Assembly: GCA_964504445.1 (NCBI GenBank)
Contig: CAZDEO010000002.1
Location: forward strand, 1-64,000
Direction of reading: 5' to 3'
DNA length: 64,000 nucleotides
DNA from: JACSRF01 sp964504445
GTDB lineage: Bacteria > Chloroflexota > Anaerolineae > Promineifilales > Promineifilaceae
Each line of letters opens with the position of its first letter. The stretch's first letter is position 1. This document shows positions 43,318-51,279 of the stretch, piece after piece. Below the pieces are notes generated by a model. That model made no database searches. It saw only the letters and a list, made by a program, of their open reading frames with translations, and was not told the origin of the DNA. Position numbers and translations under genes: made by a program.

Positions 43318-44439
43318 TTGAAACAAATATGCATACACTGTGGTCGCAAATCATCCAGCGGCCCCATTTGGTGCCAGGAAAGCTACTGCTCCCTCAACAA
43401 CATGGTTACCGTCTTCGACTACGGCGAAACCATTGGTGAACTAAACATCGTCAAGCCCCTCACCGTTCTGCGTTCAGCTACCATCTACGAAGCGGAGCGC
43501 ACCACCGAACAAGGCCTAGAAAAGGTGCTGCTAAAAGTTGCCCATGACGGTCACCAGGAACGACTCAAGCGTGAAGCCATCTTTCTGATGCAGTTACAGC
43601 AAAACAAACAGTTTCACCCCATGCTACCCACCCTCCTCCCCGCGCACACCCAGGCTGACATAACCCAACACCCCTACGGCAAAACCGTCTTTAGTGAACA
43701 AACCAAATACTACTGCATTTTTGCCCATGTGGAAGGCGACTTCCTTAACAACATGCTCCTAAAAAACCCCCAACCCTGGTATCAGCACGCTGGCTGGATA
43801 GCCATCAGTCTGGCCGATGTGATCGCCCTCATGCACCAGGCCCAAAAACTGCACCTCAGCCTCAGTCCCGAAAGCATCCTGATTCGCACCGACAAATCAG
43901 GCACCCCCCGGCCTGTTCTCATGGACCTGGGATCGGTTAGCGAGCCAGCCAACATCCGCCAAAACTGGAACCGCCATTACGTACCCCCTGCTTACATCGC
44001 GCCGGAAATGCTCGGCCGTGCTGGGGGGAAAGTAGGGCCAGCCACCGATGTATACGGCCTTGGTTTGATCTTGCATGAAATGCTAGCCGGCCGCCCAGCC
44101 TACAGCTACCGTCTACGCCCCGACGAAGACATCTACCGCGATGTTCTTGATGCCGAACCCAGCCGCATGAACCGCGCGGACCTGAAAAACGTGCCGCAAA
44201 TCGCCAACCGGGCCATTAGCAAGGAGTACCAAACCCGCCAACCTGACATTGTGAGCTTTGCCCAAGAGCTTCTGGCTGTTTTCCCACCAGTCCCCAAAGA
44301 ACCCAAAGAAAGGCGCATTAACTGGCGTGTCTTGGGCGTCATTCTTGGTGTTACCCTGGCCATCAGCCTGCTCATTGCCATGGCCGTTTCCCTGGCTGAA
44401 TTTGCCGGCATCCTCGCGGCTATCTCATTAATATCATAA
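43318..44439 (+). CDS. Zinc-ribbon pseudokinase with one C-terminal membrane helix (EssB-like candidate)
   Basis: 373 aa. An N-terminal CxxC-x10-C-x4-C zinc site (CIHCG, then WCQESYC) is followed by a protein-kinase-like fold. The Lys of the N-lobe is present in VLLKVA near residue 71, DFG appears as MDLGS near 201, and APEML is present near 228. The catalytic HRDxKxxN reads LHLSLSPES, so the Asp, Lys and Asn are all replaced and catalysis is unlikely. One membrane helix (about 336-361) ends the protein, with almost nothing outside. T7SS EssB/YukC also has a cytoplasmic pseudokinase and one helix, but a large external domain. Start: TTG at 43318 with GGAGGA 7 nt upstream; no better ATG is in frame. 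Confidence 0.75.
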   Translation: MKQICIHCGRKSSSGPIWCQESYCSLNNMVTVFDYGETIGELNIVKPLTVLRSATIYEAERTTEQGLEKVLLKVAHDGHQERLKREAIFLMQLQQNKQFHPMLPTLLPAHTQADITQHPYGKTVFSEQTKYYCIFAHVEGDFLNNMLLKNPQPWYQHAGWIAISLADVIALMHQAQKLHLSLSPESILIRTDKSGTPRPVLMDLGSVSEPANIRQNWNRHYVPPAYIAPEMLGRAGGKVGPATDVYGLGLILHEMLAGRPAYSYRLRPDEDIYRDVLDAEPSRMNRADLKNVPQIANRAISKEYQTRQPDIVSFAQELLAVFPPVPKEPKERRINWRVLGVILGVTLAISLLIAMAVSLAEFAGILAAISLIS

Positions 44440-44449
44440 ACCCTAGCAA

Positions 44450-44484
44450 AAAGTGCCCGGCAGAGCGCTGCTGCCGGGCACTTT
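44450..44484. terminator. Bidirectional rho-independent terminator
   Basis: A 14-bp perfect stem, AAAGTGCCCGGCAG (44450-44463) and CTGCCGGGCACTTT (44471-44484), with a 7-nt loop and A/T tracts on both sides. It separates the convergent pseudokinase and WXG100-like genes. Confidence 0.92.
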
Positions 44485-44510
44485 CTTTATCAGGCAAAAC
44501 ACCGTTATAA

Positions 44511-44810
44511 TTAATGGAACCGCGTGCTGCCCATTGCGTCCCCATTCTGATAGGCACGGGCTGAAGCAGCTAAATCACCGCCTATTTCCACACACTGCTC
44601 AGCAAGACGATCAATTACTGGTTTTAACTGCGCCAGGTACCGCTCGACCGCCAAACCACCAACCAAACCAATAAAAGCCGTCATTTTTAACACAGTCATC
44701 AGGGCTTCCAATGCTGCACTTACACCCTTCAATACATTGCCAATATTCTCAAACTGTCGGCCCATATTCTCAACGGCCGGGACATCCATGAATACTTCTT
44801 CGCCTGCCAT
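44511..44810 (-). CDS. WXG100/EspC-like small secreted protein with YxxxD motif
   Basis: 99 aa helical hairpin candidate. Two long helices flank a Gly-containing turn (AFIGLVGG) near the middle, without the Trp of WXG. Near the C-terminus RAYQNGD gives Y-x3-D, the general secretion motif found in T7SS substrates of Actinobacteria. AAGGAAGG precedes the ATG. It is the last of four tandem genes of the same size (17-nt gap). Probably a secreted or structural substrate of the EccC/EssC-type ATPase at 51-56 kb; membership in the family is inferred from size, hairpin pattern and context. Confidence 0.65.
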   Translation of the reverse strand: MAGEEVFMDVPAVENMGRQFENIGNVLKGVSAALEALMTVLKMTAFIGLVGGLAVERYLAQLKPVIDRLAEQCVEIGGDLAASARAYQNGDAMGSTRFH

Positions 44811-44826
44811 GCGTCACCTTCCTTAA

Positions 44827-45162
44827 TTAATAAATACCCTGGAACACGCCAGCTAAATTGTCCACCATACCCCGTGCTTGCTTATCTGCATTGTCCATAA
44901 TGTCTGCCGCCCGGTTGATGCTTACTGCCATAATGTTGCAAGATTCCATAATGCCTTGAGTCTCGGGAATAAAGAGATTGGTGCACTCTTGCACAAAGGC
45001 ATCCGCTCCACGTCCCGTCCATACGCCACTGGTTACCTGACCAACCATGGCTTGAATAGGGGCGCGCACAACATCATCCAATACGTTGATTTGCTGGGTA
45101 ATTTGCCCCAACACTTCATTCAGTACGGCTCGGGCAATTTTCAGTAAGATTCGCTTAATCAT
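44827..45162 (-). CDS. WXG100-like protein with W-T-G motif
   Basis: 111 aa. The central turn GVWTGRGADAFVQE fits the WXG100 pattern (W-x-G then an aromatic-rich helix) between two amphipathic helices. The N-terminus (KRILLKIARAVLNEV) is unusual and basic. GGAGAGG precedes the ATG. It lies third in the four-gene run. Likely a T7SS substrate that forms a hetero-pair with a neighbour. Confidence 0.75.
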   Translation of the reverse strand: MIKRILLKIARAVLNEVLGQITQQINVLDDVVRAPIQAMVGQVTSGVWTGRGADAFVQECTNLFIPETQGIMESCNIMAVSINRAADIMDNADKQARGMVDNLAGVFQGIY

Positions 45163-45179
45163 CGCTATTTACCTCTCCA

Positions 45180-45479
45180 TTAATCATTGTACAGCCGGGA
45201 AGAATCCTGGTCTGCCTGCTGCATGTCTTGCATGGCACCTAAAACATCACCTTGTAATTCGGTGAATTTATCCATCAGCCGGTTAATGGCTGGTATGAGG
45301 GCGCTGCGGAGCGCATCTGTAAAGGCGTCTCCAGCTTCGCCAATCAGGCCCCCATTTTCTAACATTTGGGCAATGTTGTTCATCTCTGAAATCGTTGATT
45401 CAAGCTGCTGGGCACCTTGGGCGAAGGCCTGAGCCATTTCTTCCATTTGCCCATAATTCATTTTGATAATGTCAGCCAT
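45180..45479 (-). CDS. WXG100-like protein, diverged turn (L-I-G)
   Basis: 99 aa, helix-turn-helix. The turn is GGLIGEAGDAFTDAL, where Leu replaces Trp but the G-x-A-x-x-A/F context is kept. Its N-terminal helix (IKMNYGQMEEMAQAF) is close in pattern to the next gene's (IQADYEALEQIAQRF), consistent with duplication. AGGAGGG precedes the ATG. Second in the run; a likely partner of the canonical WXG100 protein. Confidence 0.75.
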   Translation of the reverse strand: MADIIKMNYGQMEEMAQAFAQGAQQLESTISEMNNIAQMLENGGLIGEAGDAFTDALRSALIPAINRLMDKFTELQGDVLGAMQDMQQADQDSSRLYND

Positions 45480-45492
45480 GATTCCCTCCTAA

Positions 45493-45795
45493 TTAAACGC
45501 GCACCTGGAAGCTGTTTCCGGCTTCTTCTTCAGCGGCACTCAATGTTGTTGCAATCTGCTTGGTTATATTACTGGCATCTTCCATAGCCTGACGGAGGCG
45601 ATCTGCGGCGGGCAACACTTCGTCGCCCATTTCGGCAAAAAATGCTTCCGAACCCATCCCTTTCCAGCTACCTTGGAGTTGATCCATGCGGTTGCGCAGG
45701 TTTTGATTCATTTGCTCAACGGCATCGCCCTGCTGCATAAATCTTTGGGCAATCTGCTCCAGTGCTTCATAGTCTGCTTGTATTGTCTCGGCCAT
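45493..45795 (-). CDS. WXG100-family protein, canonical
   Basis: 100 aa. The canonical motif is GSWKGMGSEAFFAEM between helices, the defining W-x-G of ESAT-6-like proteins. The C-terminal helix ends in TTLSAAEEEAGNSFQ, close to the usual tail of the family. It is the first gene of the four-gene minus-strand operon, so the promoter should lie within 45796-45860. AGAGGTAAC precedes the ATG. Expected to leave the cell folded as a dimer through the FtsK/SpoIIIE-like ATPase. Confidence 0.92.
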   Translation of the reverse strand: MAETIQADYEALEQIAQRFMQQGDAVEQMNQNLRNRMDQLQGSWKGMGSEAFFAEMGDEVLPAADRLRQAMEDASNITKQIATTLSAAEEEAGNSFQVRV

Positions 45796-45860
45796 AATTT
45801 GTTACCTCTGTTTGTTTGGGTTTGTAATCCTCTCTCTGTTACTTAACCAATTGGGGAGCT

Positions 45861-46091
45861 TTGTTTCTCTATCCGATAACCACTCTCCTTGCCTGGGAAT
45901 TCCCCTGGCGCTGTTGTGGCGAGGTTGATAGGCTTTTGAATCCTGATTACAATGGGGTGAATTGGGCCATAAGCGACACACTGTATCTGTTTGTCAAACT
46001 GCCCATTGATTTGATCTTTGGTTATATTGTGTTGGTGGTATTTTGGATTATAGGGATGGGTACCCTGTCTACTTGCGCGCTCTTGAATTGA
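45861..46091 (+). CDS. Possible small membrane protein, doubtful
   Basis: A 76-codon frame with one long hydrophobic stretch (KLPIDLIFGYIVLVVFWIIG). The first codon is TTG and I see no ribosome-binding site. It lies in the 386-nt gap between the WXG100 operon and the transposase remnant. It could be a remnant or chance ORF; the rest of the gap holds the WXG100 promoter region and nothing else I can name. Confidence 0.2.
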   Translation: MFLYPITTLLAWEFPWRCCGEVDRLLNPDYNGVNWAISDTLYLFVKLPIDLIFGYIVLVVFWIIGMGTLSTCALLN

Positions 46092-46181
46092 ATTTTAGTG
46101 TAATGATGGGCATACCAGGTGTCAACCACCAATAAACAAATTGTCCCAAACAGGTTAATAAACGTCCCGCCCTTTTGTGAC

Positions 46182-46652
46182 ATGGATATCAGTCCGCAGT
46201 TAAAAAGTATTTACAAGCAAACTGCCTCTGCATTGCGGGGTCGGGAGCGCCGGCTGTTTATGGCTCAGGTCGTCAAAATGCTGGGTCCGGGGGGACAACG
46301 TTTTGCGGAGCGCGAGCTAGGCTGGAATCGGGGAACGATACGCAAGGGTCTGGCGGAAATTAATCAGGGTGTACGCATTGAAGACAACTTTAGTGCTAGA
46401 GGTAGAAAGCGTGTTGAGGAAAAGCTACCGGGACTATTGGTGGATATTCAAAAAGTTCTATGGGAAGATAGTGGAACAGACCATATTGCCAAAACGGTAC
46501 AGTTAAGCACACAGCAGGTGCGCGAGAAGCTGGTGCATGACATGGGGTACCGCCGCGAGGATTTGCCAACAAATGAAACCATTCGGGTGAAAATTCGTGG
46601 GTTAGGTTTTTATTTTGCGCGAAAATTTGAGGGGGGTCGGAAACGGCCGTAA
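46182..46652 (+). pseudogene. ISAzo13-family transposase, N-terminal fragment
   Basis: The frame (open from 46119) matches the start of ISAzo13-type transposases: RERRLFMAQVVKMLGPGG, ELGWNRGTIRKGLAEI, then VRIEDNFSARGRKRVEEKLP and GYRREDLPTNETI. It stops soon after FYFARKF, where an intact transposase continues with about 250 residues of DDE catalytic domain. That domain is missing; the next 200 nt (46653-46853) show no remnant and no terminal repeat I could find. It lies between the WXG100 genes and the VWA-FHA gene on the opposite strand. Confidence 0.8.
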
Positions 46653-46853
46653 CCCCCACCCTGTTTACCAATTTTTAAAACATCCCAGCGCCATTCACCA
46701 GTGTAAAGTGGCCAACAATTAGCCAGTAAATCAGCCCTCTTAGCGCCTATTGCACACCATACAGGGCAAACCAAGCTCGCCGCTAACTGCGGTACAACTG
46801 ATGGAAAATGGTTGTCCTTTACCCCAATTATCTCGCGGAACTTCAAAAGGTAT

Positions 46854-49022
46854 CTAGCTCAAACGCAGTTCCAAACTGGTAAACTTGCCCAACTCTATGC
46901 GCACTGTGGCGTAGGTGAGAGGAATAGGCTTGTGCGGGGGAATGCGCTGACCATTTACGAAAGTCCCATTGCTGCTTTGCATATCCATAATGGTCACCTG
47001 GCCATTTTCGTTGGTGAGAATGGCGTGGCGGCGCGAAACACGGCCGTCTCCAGGAAAATTGAGGCTGCATCCTTCACGCCCCAAGGAAAAGGGAAATTGC
47101 ATTACCGAAATTTCCTGACCCACATAGGTGCTGTCCGGTGAATTCAACACGCGCAAGCGTAACGTCTGCGCTTTGCGTGCCGGCATGCCCCCCACCACCA
47201 TCTGCTCATCAAGCTGATCCATCATCATCGTGCTGTGCAAGGCGCTGCCTCCTCCAGGGCGATTGGGCAGGCCCTGCCTCTGCAAGAAAGGCGTACCGGT
47301 CACCAGCTTCTCCTGATTTGAGCGGTAAATGAGCCAGAAAACGGTGCCCAAAATGAGTAAGACAATGAGCACTGTAATGTACCAGAATTCTCCTAAGGCC
47401 GTGAAGATCCGCGCAAAAATGGAGGGGGGCGCTGGTGGCAAAGGAGCCTCGTAAACAACACCCGCATAGGCATCCCTCGCCAGGGTGCTGCCGAGGAGAT
47501 CTATTGCCTCCACATTAATGGTGTATTTTCCGGAAGCCACACTCTCCAAGGGCACGGACAGGGTTTGTGGGGCCAACATGGTGGGGTCAGGATCAAAAAA
47601 TACCTGGGTGTTGCTGGCCTCGTTAATTAAACTGACTTCATAATGTTCGATAGCCGCTCCATTTTCAGCCAGTATCTCCAATACCAGCGCATTGGCGGCC
47701 TGATCGATGCGTACGGCGTCAATGGTAATTAGAGTGGCAGCCTGGGCCGCAGGATCATAGCGGAATTTGTGGGCCAGAAGGGTTGTGTCGCCCCTGTCTG
47801 TGGTAATGTTGGCGCCGGTAGGGGAAACGGCCGTAACCAACACATCATACTGCTTCCCCTCCTCAAAGGCTGTTGTCTCCAACGTCACCTGCTGCGTTAC
47901 CCCTGGCGTTGGAACTGTATACTCCGCCACCAAAATCCCCCCATCCCACACCGACACATTCAATCGCCCCACCAACAACGGGCTGGTAATGCCCAACGTC
48001 AGCAGGTAACTGCCATCAGGTGCAGGGCGTAAACTCTGCATAATAAGCGATACCGGGTCAGGCGGTATGGCATAATCACGACTAGACGTGAAAGTAAACG
48101 CCGAAGCCAACACCGAGCCATCGCGCAGTGTCACCGAAAGGGTTGCCGGATGCGTGCCTGCTCGCGGATACAACAGGGTATTGGCCACCCACTGGCTGCG
48201 AAATCCAGCCACGATCTGCCGGAACATCTCCGACAGCGCCGCCTGATCCCCAATTGCGGACAAACCGCCCGTTTCCCCCGCCATTCCGCGCAGCTCCACG
48301 GCATTGATGTTTTGTCCCCCCGACATGCCAATGGTGTGCACCGGCACCTGCATACCGCTCATCAAGGCCAGGTCCAGCACCTGCTGGTACGTATGCTGGC
48401 TGCATGGCGTTGGATCCCCTGCTACCAGCTCATCACGGCCGTCGGTGAACAAAATAACCGCGCGCCGCGCCTGGGGCGTGCTGCGGGCCGCTTCATTCAC
48501 CCAATTGATAGCCTGGTAAGTCGCATCGTATAGACAAGTCCCTTTTTGATCAATATTGATGCTGTTAATTGCCGCTTCCGCCCGGTCCATGCTGTCGGTG
48601 AAATCCTGAACCCTGGTAATGTCTTCGTTGAAGCGCACAACGGCCACACGAGCATTTTCTGGCAGGCTGCTAATGGCTTGCGACGCCGCCTGGCGCATAT
48701 CATTGATGGCGCCACCCATACTGCCACTGGCATCCAACACCAGGGCTATGTACAGCGGCGCTTGTGGCTTTTCTGTCTGGGCTGGGTACGTAATGCTGTC
48801 TCCCACAACCTGAATCGTGGCGGAATCTATGGCGGCATTGGAAACGGGCCGTCCTTCCCGATCAACAATGGTAAAGTAAATCCCTAAAGACAAGGCATCT
48901 GGCTCCTCACGCACTTCAGGGTAATTGATAACGATACCCCCTGCCGACTGTGCCCCCGCAACCAACGGGATGAGCAAGCCAAACAACAATAAAAGGGCAA
49001 GTATACGAAGGCCTTGTTTCAT
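46854..49022 (-). CDS. VWA-domain / TM / FHA-domain protein of the T7SS locus
   Basis: About 722 aa. A signal peptide (KQGLRILALLLLFGLLIPLV) leads to an extracellular VWA domain with a MIDAS motif DASGSMGG near residue 96 and a later FTDGRD, then two beta domains, one membrane helix (about 543-565), and a cytoplasmic FHA domain at the C-terminus with LGREG, VSRRHA and NGTFVNGQRIP, the phosphothreonine-binding set. It links an outside metal-dependent binding domain to an inside phosphopeptide reader. The start at 49022 fits the signal peptide and GGGAA upstream; ATG codons at 49040 and 49037 are alternatives. Confidence 0.85.
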   Translation of the reverse strand: MKQGLRILALLLLFGLLIPLVAGAQSAGGIVINYPEVREEPDALSLGIYFTIVDREGRPVSNAAIDSATIQVVGDSITYPAQTEKPQAPLYIALVLDASGSMGGAINDMRQAASQAISSLPENARVAVVRFNEDITRVQDFTDSMDRAEAAINSINIDQKGTCLYDATYQAINWVNEAARSTPQARRAVILFTDGRDELVAGDPTPCSQHTYQQVLDLALMSGMQVPVHTIGMSGGQNINAVELRGMAGETGGLSAIGDQAALSEMFRQIVAGFRSQWVANTLLYPRAGTHPATLSVTLRDGSVLASAFTFTSSRDYAIPPDPVSLIMQSLRPAPDGSYLLTLGITSPLLVGRLNVSVWDGGILVAEYTVPTPGVTQQVTLETTAFEEGKQYDVLVTAVSPTGANITTDRGDTTLLAHKFRYDPAAQAATLITIDAVRIDQAANALVLEILAENGAAIEHYEVSLINEASNTQVFFDPDPTMLAPQTLSVPLESVASGKYTINVEAIDLLGSTLARDAYAGVVYEAPLPPAPPSIFARIFTALGEFWYITVLIVLLILGTVFWLIYRSNQEKLVTGTPFLQRQGLPNRPGGGSALHSTMMMDQLDEQMVVGGMPARKAQTLRLRVLNSPDSTYVGQEISVMQFPFSLGREGCSLNFPGDGRVSRRHAILTNENGQVTIMDMQSSNGTFVNGQRIPPHKPIPLTYATVRIELGKFTSLELRLS

Positions 49023-49154
49023 ATTTTTGTTTCCCATCATAATCAAGGTGCTGGTTTATGGCGCCATTATACTCGAATTATGCGGGTTTCCGTGAAAAAA
49101 GGGGAGTCAGCAGCTCAACCACGCTGCCGTAGGGGAGGGAGGGCAGGCATCTCA

Positions 49155-50477
49155 TCAATCACCGGAAAGCTTGGGCAAGGGCGCGAGGTTATTCGTTTTT
49201 AACGGCCGTTGAAAGAAAAACCACTCCAACACAATCGCCACCACGTAGAAAAAGGCCACGGAAAAGAATATGGGCACAAAGCCAAACTCGCCAAAGCGCA
49301 CTTGCAGCCAGCCACTCACCTGGGGCATCACAAACCAGCCAAATTGAAAAGAGAGGCTGTTCAGGCTCATCGTCAATGCTTGCGTCCCTGCGGGCACGTG
49401 CTCCAGCACAAAAGTTTGGTACACGGGATTGCTCAGGTTCATGAGCGCCAGGCGAAAAATGTATGCGCCCCCGGCAATAAGGAACCAGGTGCCCGCTGCA
49501 TGCGGGTTCTGCGGGACAACCCATGCGCCAATGCCCAGCGCAAGTAAAAAGGGCACCGACAGGCCTTGCGTCATGATGACGGTGCCAATTTTGCCATATT
49601 TATCAGCCAAAACCGGCCCCACAAATTGGGCGACCGCCATGGCCAGCCCGCCAATGGCAAAAACGATGGCGATGGTCGGGTCGGGTTTATCATACACGTT
49701 GCGGAAGTAGATATTCATAAAGGGCTGCATCATACCGGCGCCCAGGCCAATGATGAGTTGGGGAATAAGAAAGCGAGAAAGCACACGGCCGTGCTGCCAC
49801 AACTGCACCCAGGGCAACTCAATGTGCCGGTCAGGGTCAGGGCGGGGCATACGAATGAACAACAGCGGGCTGATGGACAAGATAGTCACCAACATCATGC
49901 TCCCCAGGGCCAGTTGGTAGGAGAGCGTCTCCGTCGGCGCGGCGTTGAACCAGCCGCCCAACCAGGTAGGCAGCATCCCACCTAATAGATTGCCAAAGAA
50001 CCCAGCAATGGTCATTAGGCCAAAGTTGAAGCTAAACACCCACTGCCGTTCCTCCTCGGCTGTGTTGGCCATGAGGAATGGCGCCATAGCCACCTGGCGC
50101 GTGCTCATGGCCACACCTGCCAACATGTTGAACAAAACCAGCACCCAGCGCACCGGAAAAAGCACCAGTCCCAAAAACGCCAGACCGCTAATGAGGCCGG
50201 TTGTGATCATGATGCTTTTTTGAGAGTATCTTTCGGCTAAATAAGCGGCGGGCAGCGCCATGGCAATGGTGGCAAAGGAAGAGGCCGTTTGCAGGGTACC
50301 GATAAAAGATTCATCGTATTGCTCGCCTAGGCTGAGTACGTAAAAATTGAAGAGGAAGCGGAATACGCCAAAGGCCAGGCCGGTAAAGAGGCTGTAGGCC
50401 AACACAAGCCGGGCATTGCGTGAAAATTGTCTGGTTTTTTGCAAATAAAGGGCGATTCCCCCACCTTTTTTGTCCAT
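49155..50477 (-). CDS. MFS transporter
   Basis: 440 aa with twelve predicted helices. Evidence: helix 1 VLAYSLFTGLAFGVFRFLFN, loop 2-3 AYLAERYSQKS (the G-x3-D-R-like MFS loop, altered), and QFVGPVLADKYGKIG in the second half. Probably a drug or metabolite exporter; the substrate is unknown. GAGGA precedes the ATG. It lies between the YukD-FHA and VWA-FHA genes but has its own palindromic operator and is preceded by a terminator, so it is probably a separate transcript rather than part of the secretion system. Confidence 0.85.
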   Translation of the reverse strand: MDKKGGGIALYLQKTRQFSRNARLVLAYSLFTGLAFGVFRFLFNFYVLSLGEQYDESFIGTLQTASSFATIAMALPAAYLAERYSQKSIMITTGLISGLAFLGLVLFPVRWVLVLFNMLAGVAMSTRQVAMAPFLMANTAEEERQWVFSFNFGLMTIAGFFGNLLGGMLPTWLGGWFNAAPTETLSYQLALGSMMLVTILSISPLLFIRMPRPDPDRHIELPWVQLWQHGRVLSRFLIPQLIIGLGAGMMQPFMNIYFRNVYDKPDPTIAIVFAIGGLAMAVAQFVGPVLADKYGKIGTVIMTQGLSVPFLLALGIGAWVVPQNPHAAGTWFLIAGGAYIFRLALMNLSNPVYQTFVLEHVPAGTQALTMSLNSLSFQFGWFVMPQVSGWLQVRFGEFGFVPIFFSVAFFYVVAIVLEWFFFQRPLKTNNLAPLPKLSGD

Positions 50478-50496
50478 GTTGTCCTCAGGTTCTTAT

Positions 50497-50514
50497 ATTA
50501 GACAATCGTCTAAT
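50497..50514. promoter_or_regulatory. Palindromic operator upstream of the MFS gene
   Basis: ATTAGAC-AATC-GTCTAAT: two perfect 7-bp arms around 4 nt, 20 nt before the MFS start codon. This size and the TTAGACNNNNGTCTAA core are typical of TetR-family operators next to exporter genes. No TetR gene is adjacent. Confidence 0.65.
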
Positions 50515-50585
50515 GCGCAGTGTAGCAGGGAACGGCCGTTCTGTCACATGACATTTGTCATCTCTTAAATATGCCCTGGCAACAA

Positions 50586-50606
50586 AAAAAGCTCCCTACT
50601 GGGAGC
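50586..50606 (-). terminator. Rho-independent terminator after the EccC - YukD-FHA operon
   Basis: On the minus strand GCTCCC, loop AGTA and GGGAGC are followed by a run of seven T. It lies about 50 nt downstream of the YukD-FHA stop. Confidence 0.88.
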
Positions 50607-50658
50607 TAAAAACAACGGGGGGTCAACCGCTCATTGACCGTTCCGTTTGAATTCCTTC

Positions 50659-51276
50659 CTAGTACAAGGTGAAGGTCAGCACAATATTGCTACCGCCCAG
50701 CCGAATACGGTCGCCGGACTGCAACGACCGTTTCCCGCGCAGCGGCGCATTCTCATAATTCACAAACGTTGGGTTTGTCTCGGAGAGCGCTTCGATGTAG
50801 AAACGGCCGTTCTCCTCCACAATCTGCGCGTGACGGCGCGACACCCGGCGGCTAGTCGGCAAATAATCCAGATTCACCGCCAACAGCTTATTCATGGCTG
50901 GGTTAGAATGGGGGCGCCCGATCACCGCTGGCTGCCATTCAATGGGAAACTCCCGTCCTGTCACGCCCTCGCGCACGGTTGCCTTTTGCGCTTCAGACAA
51001 CACCAGCCGCCCCGTCTTGGCCCCACCTTGCACCCAGCCAAATACCAGCTCATCGTGATCGCGAATTCCTTGCGCCAGCAGCGTTTGGTGCCGCACCAAA
51101 GGGCGCGACGCGTCTTTCAGGTAGAGCGCATACGCCTGACGGTTGGTTTGCGCCAGCTCGGTAAACTCCTGCAAAATCTCGTCAATCAGCTCTTCCACCG
51201 TTAACGTGCGCAGCACGTCCACCCGCTGCCCCACCTCGTTAAAAACGTCAATGGTTAGCTCAATGTAATCGCTCAT
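50659..51276 (-). CDS. Ubiquitin-like (YukD/EsaB-type) domain fused to FHA domain
   Basis: 205 aa. Residues 1-85 have the ubiquitin-like pattern of YukD/EsaB/EccD N-termini: beta strand YIELTIDVFNE, LRTLTVEELIDEILQEFTE, LYLKDASRPLVRHQTLLAQG and DELVFGWVQGG. The C-terminal half is an FHA domain: IGRPHSNPAMNK, VSRRHAQIVEENGRFYIEA, NPTFVNYENAPL and SLQSGDRIRLGG. GGGAGGG precedes the ATG. It starts 3 nt after the EccC/EssC stop, so the two are coupled. In Firmicutes the FHA pair is on EssC and the ubiquitin-like protein is separate; here the two parts are joined and the ATPase has no FHA. Confidence 0.85.
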   Translation of the reverse strand: MSDYIELTIDVFNEVGQRVDVLRTLTVEELIDEILQEFTELAQTNRQAYALYLKDASRPLVRHQTLLAQGIRDHDELVFGWVQGGAKTGRLVLSEAQKATVREGVTGREFPIEWQPAVIGRPHSNPAMNKLLAVNLDYLPTSRRVSRRHAQIVEENGRFYIEALSETNPTFVNYENAPLRGKRSLQSGDRIRLGGSNIVLTFTLY

Positions 51277-51279
51277 GGG

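Noticed and set aside
43318..44439. Active Ser/Thr protein kinase (PknB-like)
   Set aside because: The catalytic Asp, Lys and Asn of the HRDxKxxN loop are replaced by Ser.
46119..46652. Intact insertion sequence
   Set aside because: The DDE catalytic half is missing and no terminal inverted repeats or target duplication could be found.
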